Shown one piece after another: positions 1-10,431 of a stretch of DNA of 47,006 nt (its first letter is position 1; every line of letters begins with the position of its first letter). Source of the stretch: Phallusia fumigata (taxonomy: Eukaryota > Chordata > Ascidiacea > Phlebobranchia > Ascidiidae); contig QXVZ01025593.1 of assembly GCA_008931825.1 (NCBI GenBank), positions 1 through 47,006 of the forward strand. Reading direction: 5' to 3'. The notes under the pieces were generated by a model. The model was not told the origin of the DNA, searched no databases, and was given only the letters and a program-made list of their open reading frames with translations. Made by a program: the position numbers and the translations under genes.

Positions 1-180
1 AAAAGGTTCCATACATGTAAGTTGCAACCATTGCTTTGTGCAATTTTGTTTTCAATGCAAGTGTTTCACAAAACCAGAGCTAACTTGACCTGTAATAAGC
101 AAGTTGAAAACAAACACCATATGCCCAAGTATCAATCAAATTGTAGATACATAACCTGTGCAAACCGCTAACTGTTTCAG

Positions 181-3100
181 GAAGAAGAGGAAATTGTAAA
201 CTGGGACGAACCTATGCTATGGCAAGTCGGTCACTTGGGAGCAAAATACCATTCATGGATTGATGATCCAGTTGACAAAACCTTGCGCTTGTTTAAAAGC
301 GATTTTGTGGAGTTTTTTTCCAATACACCTTGGTATGTAGCGATTCCTTTTTCTAAATGTAAAATTGCATAATTTGCTCTATAGTAACATATTATATTCA
401 AAAGTTTCAGCACTTTTTATAACCAGTTGGGCCAGTCAAAACTGACAATTGTGAATCTACAAGTACCTAACCTCAGGGCTGCAGCCCAAGCTTAGTAAAA
501 CCAAACTCCACTTAAGATGGGCCACAAAGTATGCTTAAAAACCACAAGTAGCTATGGTGTTTGGGGCATAGTTTGTAGTTCTCTAGTGGAACAAGTATCA
601 ATTAATTCTGCAGTGCTATTTATGGTGGTTGTAAGGGTAGAGGTATTTTTGGTGTTAAGCTAAATGTTTCTGATTTGATGTTTTTTTGCAGGTATGTTAT
701 ACCCATTGTGTGGTTGCCGGTTATTGTTCTTTTCCTTTTACGCAGTTTTTCAATGTTTTCCAATTCAAGCGTTGCACTTTTCAATCTAGTTCCAGGTATG
801 TTGATAAATTATGTGTTGACCGACTATGGTGCAAAATCGGGGAAACCAATGCATCCTGACAAATAACACACCAACAAAAAATAGTAGCTCAAGTAAACAT
901 AGTTTTTACTCTGAGAAAAAACTGTCAACACAGTTATGTAGGATATCACAGCTTATGATTCATTTGTTAATTGCTTTTATCATGAGTGATGTACACCGCC
1001 TTCCTTCATTTGATATCCGATGTGATTTCCTTTTCATAAACACTCATACACCTGCAAGCTAGATGTGCAGTTTGTTATTAATTATGCACTTTTCATCATT
1101 CACAGTGACAGTATCAGAGGTTTTTTAGATGTTAAATATCATTGTAACGTAATTTTCACAATTCAAAATATACTTTGACAGGTGAAAAGCACTTGTAAAA
1201 GTATTTAATTATACATGTTTGGTCTAAAGAGCACTTTAATGCTTTCTAATCCTTTGTAATCCCCTGTTCAGCTGAGTTTACCTCTTTATGCAATATACAC
1301 TTCAATTAACAACAAGGGCAAGTTACCCTCATTCTAAACCAACACCCTAATCAAATCCATTTTTTATTTCAGTGGCGTCATTTACGATGTCTGCATCAGC
1401 TATGCCAGTCATTTTTATTCTCGGCATGCTGTTGTGGTCCTTTTTGGAGTATTCGCTTCATAGGTGGCTTTTTCACAGCGATCCTCCCACGACCTCGTAT
1501 TTTCTTATCACCCTGCACTTTCTGTTACATGGTCAGCACCACAAGGTATGTTCAACAGTAGCTCAATCACATTCGTTTTTTCCTGAGTGGCCTTTTAAAC
1601 ACTGAGAGCCAGTGTGAAAGTTTTTATTGGGCTTTTAACTGAAACTGTTAATCAAATATGCATCAGTGAAAAAAAACAGCTTAAAACTGCAGGGCTTGAT
1701 AACTCTGCCATATTTTGTTATGCATGCATACATATTAAAGCAGATTTATTTTTATTTTGTTTGTTTTAAAACCAGTTTTAGCTGATGGAAATTTGAAATA
1801 GAATGCCATGGCAAGGTCCATTACAAGCACCCCCCGTGATACTTAGTGTTGTCAAATATATACTGTGCTAATTGTCAAAGTTAGAAGATACCAGCCAGTA
1901 CCTGCGTGTAAAACATTTTCAAAGTTATGATAAACACTGTTTCAGCTTCAGGAATGACCTGTAAAGTGTTGAAATTTGAATATAGGAAGGATTGGTACAG
2001 GCACATAAGTTTACTTCTGTCAGTGTGTTTATTCAGCTGCTCCTGGACAGTAGTTTATTTTTATATCTGTTGACTCATTTGATAATCAATGATCTTTGAA
2101 CTGTTTGTACGCAAGGAATATGTACTGATAGCAGTCAGTGTTAAACTATATTTACACCTCCGCATTTATATTGCTGTACACACAACAAAATGCTAAATAC
2201 ACATTTTTATCCAACAGGATGTGGCACATATTGTGATGGAAACTATTTGGCAATGAATATTGATTGTTGCCTTGTGCTGTTTTAGATATTGTAATGATAA
2301 ATTGTAATGGCCACAGCATTTACTAACTATATCCTATTTGATCAGCTTCATAACAGTATTGCATAAGTCACAATTCGTGTAGTACAGTTTTGTTGCAATG
2401 TTAAGAGATCGTAAGGGTACGCGAAGGTAGGGTACTGTTTAAAAGTCATACTGTGTGTTGCGATCTTTTCTCTGGATATATCAGTACTTACCACTCTTGA
2501 GTTTAACTAATAATAAAGAGCAAGGAACTTGAATATTTACATGTACCTTCCAAAACATACACCACAGAAAACCTAAAGATTTTTAATTGGTAAGAAAAGA
2601 CTTTCAAAAAAGGTGCGAGTTTGGGCATGCAACTGTTCAACTTGCAATCAGCGCCACAGCCGCTGTCGTATGGGGTCATGCAAAATTAATGACAGACGAT
2701 CCCAGTGTTGCGCAACTGGCCGGATGCTTACCCTTCATGAGATCCAATCACCGCCTCAGCAGGAGACAACAGGGCGCATTTTGTAAGACGCAAGGCTTGC
2801 ATTGCACGTAATACCGACGACAGCAACCGATTCCAGCATTGCAACAAACATCTGCCGGCAGGCAAGAAGCGTCCCGCCTGCGGGGGGATTATTATTTACT
2901 AGGGCTGACGCTTCATTAGCCGAACTATGCAGGCTTCGTGGCGTTACTAGTCAAAAATCTTACCACGAAAGCCGATGCCACGGCAAGGTATAGCTGGGCT
3001 ATCATAGGCCGTGACTGTAAATAATAGATAGCATCATGTTGGCTTTACGATGATGAAAAATAGCAAAACAAAAGAGCTATAATTTGGGCCTGAACGTACT

Positions 3101-6100
3101 GAGAAATGCGACCTATATCGAAACATGTACGAAATGCGACTGTTTATATTTGCGTTTTGTGCAGTCTGGAAAGAACGTCCTAGCACTAGACTCACAAACA
3201 GGCGTTGTCATGCCGAGCCAAGCAAAACTAGGCCCATTTGTTCGCTTTTTAGGTCAAATCAGACAGCTTTTTGCGTGAATGGTTTCGCACGACGCAGCAC
3301 AGATGTGGTGGTGTCAAATAAATGTTGGCGTCAGCCAGTACGTAAAAATACACAGGCACCGACTAACAACCTTGGTGAAAACGTCAAAAGCGAAAAACCA
3401 TGGCCTGACCTTGTGTTACTTAACCCTGAGTCCGCGGACTTAAATAAATCCATGAAAGGCTTTCGTAAGTTCGTGATCACGTCAAAACCCTTTTTTTATG
3501 AAAACCGAAATTCTCATCACTTTCGCTTGTTACACGTTTCCTTTTGATACCGAATACTACCTTCCAGTAGTGAAAAATTATCTGTTATTTTACAGTGAAA
3601 CATATTGTTTGCATTATTTCACGTTTTCATTGAGTCCGCGACTGGATATGTTCAAGCGAAAATTGTCCGAGACCTGAAAGGCTGAAAAGCATTTGTTGTG
3701 ACCAAATCTGTCTTGGTTCCTGTTCGTTTATGTGGGCGATAATAGATAAGGATGTTTATATTTCTCCTGTGAACTGTGAGGTGCTTACCGCGTGTAAGTA
3801 AGTTTACAGTTTTTCAATTCGATGATTTACGTCGCCCTGAATATTTATGAAAAAAATGCTTGAAGTTGACTGTGCCTCTTCCGGCCATGTGACGGTGGAA
3901 AAACTCTTGCCTACCATTCGCGTTATGTTTTGCGGTTATTTTATTCAATTGTTTAGTACCGTGACGCACATTTTCAGTGTCTATTTTAAGGTGTTACTAT
4001 AGTTTCAAAGCAATTATTTACAGCTCGCGCATTTTCAGGCGTTCTATAGATTGGCAATGTCACTAGCGGGGTAGAAATCAAAAACATCAATAACGGTTGA
4101 GTTTTCACCATTTTAGAATAACTGCTTTTTTGAGAACTTGTTCAAAACGCTCAATCGATTGGGTAATTGGCTTTAACACATCGCTTAGTCGTAGCTAATG
4201 GCGAATTCTATTTTGTAAACATGTATTACACAAACGTTTACTGGCAAAGCTGTAAGGATGGTGGAATGGAAGTTAAAGTGTAATTTACGTAATGCTTATG
4301 AATTATTTGCGCTCTGTGCTTAATGCCGGCACAAAGCACAGTGTTGAAGACGATGCATACTTCCCTTGGGGTTGCGCTCATATCATTTTTCGATATTGCC
4401 AAAGCGCGATTTAGCGGCGTATCACGCTGATTAAGATGGTCTCTTGCGGCTTTCACGGCCTCTTACCGCCATTCTGCACAAATTCGATAAGAGATGGATT
4501 AGGCGTCGTGAGAGAACTTCATTTCGCTTGTCATTGCTAATAAAGTCAGAAGAAATGGACTCAATGAGCACTCTCTCTTAATTGTGCTGATTCGTCATTT
4601 TAGCAATGGAGAAGCGCTCACTGCAGTACTTTAAAATCGAACATTTGTAATGTTTCCATTGTTTGGCCAACGCATGGTAAGTCGTTAAGGTTGGAGCATG
4701 ATGCCTGACAAACCTTTACTGATAGGCTTTAGCTTGCCTGTATAATGACGTCATCGCTGGTGACCTCATGTCGGTGTCCTCGCTAAGTTTAGAAACTTTT
4801 GCCAAAGCGTATCCGGACTGTCGCAAGTACACCTCATAAGCAAATATGTACCAAGTAAACAGACCGAAGTCTAACCGCGAGTTTGAATTCATTCGCTGTT
4901 ACTCTGGGCGCCAAATGCGACCTCTAAAACTGTTTGTAAATTTATGGTGCAATTTGGGATATAAGTTGCTCATAGGAATACAATTCACTGACTGGTCTCA
5001 ACATGAAGAAACTAACCAGTACTTGAGTGTAAAGTAAAACATTATCTATGTTTCGAAAAACGCTGTTGTCAACGTGCAATCAGTTTTACTCTCAAGTGCT
5101 GACTTGTATCTTTATTAAGTCACACATACATTTGTAAACGGAATTGAAACTGTGTGTTATTTCTTATTTGAAAAGCACGCTTTCCTTTACCTTCCGACAT
5201 CGCAATACATCTGTCATGTGCCCACGACTTGTGCGTTTGATGGTAGAGCACCGATGCTCCTCGTTAATGGTAGACGAAGTTGCTTAGCTAGGCAAAGAAA
5301 ACGCCAATGTTACCTGGATTGGCCCGATTTCAGCCTAACTTTTCAAAAAAGTAACGTCTCTATATCACATGGCTGGTGTCTGCGTCTTTTATACAACGGT
5401 TTCAATCGGTAAACTTTCGCTTGACTTTACGACCCCTAAACACTTAGATATGCTTCAGATTTCTGTAGTTAGAATGACCTTTATTATTTTTTTTGTATTG
5501 TAGAATACTGTTGTTTATTTTTTATCCTTGATGGCGGCAGGGTCCGGGGTTTGTAATACTTTTTGCGATGCCTGGACACGAATAGGAATTTCGCTTCGAC
5601 GTACAAAATGCGTCACCTTATTGCCTCAAAAGTAAACCAACCTATGTCTTATCAGGTGCCGTTCGACAGTGGAAGATTAGTTTTTCCGCCAGTCGCATCG
5701 TCCGTGTTCCTGGCCATCCTCTACCCCTTGTTCCGGCTGGTCTTTGCAGCAGCGGTAACTGACAGTCTGGTGGCTGGTGTGCTCTTCGGCTACGTGTGTT
5801 ACGACATGACCCACTACTATTTGCACTACGGCGCACCTCGCAAAGGGTCCTACTTTGATCGTCTTCGAGCTTACCACGTCCGGCACCACTTTGAGAGCCC
5901 GCATCTTGGTAAGGACTTGCATATTTATATATCGGCGGTGGTTAGGGATGTTCAAAGTAGAATATCGAATCCTAAGGATTCGAATCTGCTCGGATCTGCT
6001 TAATTTTGCCGTGTATTAGAAGGCTTAGACTTTTCGATTGCAAACGTTTTTTTTGCAACCTTTACACGTAACTGTAACTACTGCACGTCTGACACGTTTG

Positions 6101-7179
6101 AAGGAAAATCACCCTTGGGTTACAGGAGATGAAATGGCAGAAACTTGGTACCTTTTAAATATAAATAATCAGTTCTTTATTGTTGTTTTGTTACATACAA
6201 CTTTGTGTGTCATGCTGCCAAAATTAATATAAAACTTGGATTCGATATTCTGGATGCGAAACAACTATTCTAGATTAGCTAGCTATTCAACTTTGAACAT
6301 CACTAGCGGTGATATATGCCTTTTAAGTGTGTGTGTGTGTTGTTCTTTTATGCTAGACTTCCAGAGAAATTTTGCATGTGTTTTTACTGGAACAGATTTT
6401 TTTCTGTATATGTTGGTACAGCAGGCAGCGTATGTACCATGCCTTTTTAGTGTATCGCTATGCACATCTAAAGCAGAACGGAAAACAGTTAGTTAAAAAT
6501 TTGTACCTCTTTACCACATGGGTAGTCCCGAATTCGCAAGGCAAATAGCTAACAGTCTTTATTATCTTACAATGCCGAATAACCTTGAAGTGAACCCAGC
6601 GTTACCTTGACCGACCTTTGTGGCAACGTTTTTATACACACTCATTCCATTTTACGGGTTTTACCGTTGACACAGCTTCACGACCTTGTTGAAGGTTAGA
6701 TGTGGGTGGTACACTCACTTTGTTCAAATTTTACCGGATAGAGTGTCGACGCACTTCCGATATTTACATAGCCAATCAACTACTGTTTTCAGATATTTGT
6801 TTTACTGGTTTGAGACCCTTTTAGAACACGTCGTCGCCCAGTTTGAAGCCTCTCAAATTGTGTATGGCCTGTGAATGTGAGAAACCAGTTTCAGCACTGG
6901 CAAACCATAAACCAGTGCTGGATACCATGGAAAATGCCATGCGGGTAGTCTTAGGAGGAATTCTCATGCGCAGAAGGGACAAAAACAAACAAAATTAAAT
7001 GTGCATTCCAATCGAGTGCCTTTGTGAGCTCGGGATACAAAACAAAATACCAGTCGTTGCTTTGCAAATTCCATTAAAACAACCCACCTTTTACCACAGG
7101 ATTCGGCATATCAAGCAAGCTCTGGGACTATCCCTTCAACACCCTCATCAGGATGACTCAGAAGCGTTCGTCAGAGTGA
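181..7179 (+). CDS. FA2H: Fatty acid 2-hydroxylase, 3' part (5' exons outside window)
   Basis: Exons 181-332, 692-795, 1373-1545, 5656-5908 and 7100-7179 (stop TGA 7177-7179) splice with matching phases into 253 residues. They align along the length of the catalytic part of vertebrate FA2H, an ER membrane di-metal enzyme that 2-hydroxylates fatty acids for sphingolipid synthesis. Visible landmarks are [12 protein letters not shown] at the start, hydrophobic membrane segments ([32 protein letters not shown]), and the histidine motifs of the fatty acid hydroxylase superfamily: [26 protein letters not shown] and YHVRHHF. The end is [16 protein letters not shown] followed by a short tail. The N-terminal cytochrome b5-like domain of the family is not here and should lie upstream of position 181. 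The intron between exons 3 and 4 is unusually long for this window (4.1 kb). The identification is secure; the exon borders are inferred from GT/AG sites and homology. Confidence 0.95.
1546..5655 (+). other. Long FA2H intron, no gene recognised
   Basis: This 4.1 kb intron separates the exon ending in the HGQHHK histidine motif from the exon beginning [13 protein letters not shown] found no convincing exon on either strand. The stretch at about 2590-3450 is visibly richer in G and C than its AT-rich surroundings, although its short open frames look random. A perfect CRE-type palindrome TGACGTCA lies at 4746-4753. The intron is a plausible site for enhancers, but that is inference only. Confidence 0.5.
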
Positions 7180-7715
7180 TAACATCGCAGCGGTTTCTGT
7201 TTGGGGACTTTACCTACACCTTTCGTCCTGACACGGGGCCTATCGTCAAGGCGCAGGGATTAACACACAAGACTTTTGCATCCTGTCGCTGCCCCTTCTT
7301 TCCGCTCTCTGCCATGAAACAACGATGATTGGCACAAAGCGTCGAATGCCTTTCAACAGAAAGTGTTTTGTACAGTTTTTTCCACGCGTTTGAAATCACA
7401 AGCACCTACGACGAAAAAAATGACATCAAATGGCCTTTCTTTCAAGTCCAACATCAAAATCATGGTTGTCACCTTTAGGAAATTCCCCAATGTTGTATAT
7501 CCAAACCTGCGTATCAATGATTAGAAGCATGTACTTTGCGCCCTGAAAAAACGACAACTCTGCCCTGAAAACTCGACCTCATCGCTTTTATTGTTTTGTA
7601 AACATTGTATTTATGGTGCCGTGTTACCAAACATTGCATGGTGCCGCGTGGGCCCAGTCATTCCTTTATTTAAACGATCAGAATTTGACCTTTGACCTAA
7701 AGAGCGCATACTGAA

Positions 7716-7721
7716 AATAAA
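7716..7721 (+). terminator. Candidate FA2H poly(A) signal
   Basis: An AATAAA hexamer lies about 540 bp after the FA2H stop codon. It is a plausible polyadenylation signal but there is no transcript evidence. Confidence 0.35.
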
Positions 7722-8239
7722 CCGTAGTTTCTCCCAAAGCGAGATATCATGCGGTGTTTTGTATCACCTTTAAAGCATGTAGCGCCTTTGCATGTTTAGT
7801 ACAGTACACGGTACGACCTGTTTTAATCTGTTGCTGTCGTATTAGTAAGTTGCAATTTCATGTCACAATGCCACAGTCGATTCACCATTGAAGACAAATG
7901 TTGCATGGCCGGAAAAAAAATCTGTGCCGCACGCGAGTGACCCCGATAAAAACAGACCTGTACACCATATCATTCACCACATGTGTAAAGAATTCAAACT
8001 TGCTTGGGTCCATTCAAACAAGGTTTCCTGTTTCGCACTGAATAATTGAAATATGCCCTCGCGATGGAAACACGACACCATCATTGAAAATCACGCAAAT
8101 CGTGCATTGTATATTCTAAACGCGCTGTGTCAACTTAAAACTGTAAATTAGCGCCTATAGTGCTAAAACGTCCGACCTAACTCTTTGTTTTTTGATGTTT
8201 ATCTCATTGAGGTTTTATGCCCATGATATATGTTCCAGG

Positions 8240-8341
8240 TCCGGAGGCTTAAGCCGCATTTGCACTAATACATACATATATTTATATGTATACTTATTTA
8301 TAATCATTAACAATGTTACATAGTTTTTTTAAGCCTTCGGA
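8240..8341. repeat. Short inverted repeat with AT-rich interior
   Basis: TCCGGAGGCTTAA at 8240-8252 faces TTAAGCCTTCGGA at 8329-8341; the arms match at 12 of 13 positions. The roughly 75 bp between them is AT-rich (ATACATACATATATTTATAT). It could be a tiny MITE or a hairpin. No target-site duplication is obvious. Confidence 0.45.
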
Positions 8342-9995
8342 AAGGCCTAAGTTGTCACCTGACATCGTATAAGCTTGGTGTGTGTTCGAGGCGAATTGGT
8401 CGCCTGTATGTTAACCCATGAAATTTCTCCAGTTCGGTAAATTCGGCTAGATATTTCCATATCTTGAGACAAGGTGTGTTTTATTTGCGTTACCATCACC
8501 ACCACTTCCAACTTTGTAGCTATCGTGCCGTCAACCCACTCATTCATACTTCACACCACACGCACTGTATTGTACGTAGTTTAACACAAAGCCTAATGAC
8601 GTTTTTAATGCATGGAGACACTTTTTTGTGTGTTTTTTCTCGTAGCGCGTAGTGCATGACATCTGTAGGGGACTGGATATGTTTTTTTGCATCGGGAAGT
8701 GTTTCCAAAAATGTTTTTTTGGGGGGCGAAACACTGTTTTAAGTTTGTTTAGTATGTCGAATTACAATCCGAAAATTCGGTTGCCTAAACTGAAAGGTTC
8801 TGCCATATACATTTAATACACAACCTAGAATGTTAAACTGGTGTTTTCGACGACATTTGTACATTTATTTTTCGTATTTAACCAATCGTAAATGGGCTAT
8901 TCTGTTTCTTTTTCTTTTTTGTTTTCCTAATCGTGTTACAGGATAATTTCTATGGGCAATTCAACCCCTTGTAAAGACCACCGTTGGTAAAGACCGTTTG
9001 GCATTTGCAAAGTGGCTGCTATTGTACCATCCACACCTCCGTAAACAGGAAAAAATATCCAAAAATGTGTGTCATGTTTTTGGCACTTACAATGCCTCTT
9101 TTTGTACTGAGGCAAAACTGTAGGTCGGAATCCCTGTATCAATTTGCCCAATGCGTTTCGTGGCAACATTTCAAATGCCGTCTCATCAACGACATGTCGT
9201 ACTTTTCGGCGGGCGGGCGTATCTTTGTTTGACGTTTCCCATCGCGTTAACTCGCAAGCGCCTTTATTGACCTTTCTAGGAAATGAACCACAATGATGTA
9301 AAGGATCTTTGTAAGACTAGAAATGCGTTTTAGGATGGTCTGTTGCGTGTTAAAATATAACACGCTGTTTACATCAAAGATANTTTGGGGTTGTGAACCT
9401 GTGAAATAAGAAACCAATGTGACTTTATTTGGGACATAAGCCACTTTATGGAGATTGTGGGTTGAAATTGTAATTATATTCTCATGGATCCCTAAGTCTA
9501 TATGCATGGTGGGAAAAAGTGGGGAAATGGGGAAGCTCCTTCCCAGGAAATTAGTCCTACTCACGGGAAATTTTTTGTTTTTGTAACATCCATTAGTTTA
9601 ATATTCCTGTTACATAAAGGAATGTATGGGATTTGCTGAAAATTGGCGGGAAATTTTTGTTGGCTTCAAGGGAAATTTGCATTTTTTCTAGCCCTGTCTA
9701 TATGTCCCAATTGTTTTTCAGAATAGAGCTGGAGTGATTTTTAACCAAAGCCACTTGGCCCAATGGAGGATAAATTCTAAAATCAGTGAAAGAAACTTTG
9801 TCTAAACAATAAATTAAAAAAGTGCAGTTGGCACCAGTACTTGTATTTGGTTTCCAGATGTAAAAGCATTANAGGGCATGATTTAGGTAAACAATTTTCT
9901 TTCAAGGTCAAGTTTTGGAATCGTGAGCAACGTGACTGGTAACAAATGCTCGTAGAAAATTGGTCTGACCTTGTGCCATAATTATTTGGTTGGGT

Positions 9996-10201
9996 CAGTG
10001 GATCTGCACCTTTTTTGATGAACTTGCTTATTTCGGAATTTTTCATTCCTCCCTTACTGGACACGAAGTGATAAAAAGTACAGTATTATTAAAAGGTGTC
10101 GAACCACTGGTCTACCCAAAAAGAACTGAAAAGCTTATTATAAATCAAGTGGAAATTGCCCCCCTTAATTCATCAAATTCTTTTCCGGTTGGGATCTACC
10201 G
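9996..10201. mobile_element. hAT-like MITE, family A, with perfect 8-bp target duplication
   Basis: This 206 bp element begins CAGTGGATCTGCACC and ends GGTTGGGATCTACCG, imperfect inverted termini of the CAGTGGTTCYCAACC type seen in hAT elements. It is flanked by identical 8-bp copies of GGTTGGGT at 9988-9995 and 10202-10209, which is the target-site duplication length of hAT transposons. The interior matches the element at 33031-33249, for example TTTTTCATTCCTCCC and CAAGTGGAAAT in the same order. It has no coding capacity, so it is non-autonomous. Confidence 0.8.
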
Positions 10202-10431
10202 GGTTGGGTGATAAAGAGGAAAATGAATGGAGCAATGGAAATGCAGACGTGTCAAAATTAGGTATCAGCGAAGGTGAAAAATAACTGGCTTGTCTAAGAC
10301 GGACAGTGGAACTTATCATGCTCTTACTATTACGACTATGTAGTCACAGAACAGTAGAACGTACACGCATAAGGTGCCATTGAACTAAGGGTTCTTTCTA
10401 GTTGAAAATTTTTATAAGAGCTATTTTTCCA

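Larger units (their letters stand above)
7180..10431. other. Intergenic region between FA2H and the BTB gene (3' ends convergent)
   Basis: I see no coding exon here. The region holds the probable FA2H 3' UTR, an inverted repeat at 8240-8341, a hAT-like MITE at 9996-10201, and two single-N joins at 9383 and 9872. The flanks of these two joins do not repeat each other, so real sequence may be missing there. Confidence 0.5.

Noticed and set aside
2587..3547. Overlapping + strand open frames of 63-140 residues in the FA2H intron
   Set aside because: Low-complexity random-looking composition, no domains, no consistent splice sites.
5965..5983. Palindrome TCGAATCCTAAGGATTCGA in an FA2H intron
   Set aside because: Two 9-bp arms around one base; striking by eye but isolated, intronic and without a partner, so no function can be argued.
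6331..6340. Short GTGTGTGTGT run
   Set aside because: Only five dinucleotides; an ordinary microsatellite seed in an intron.
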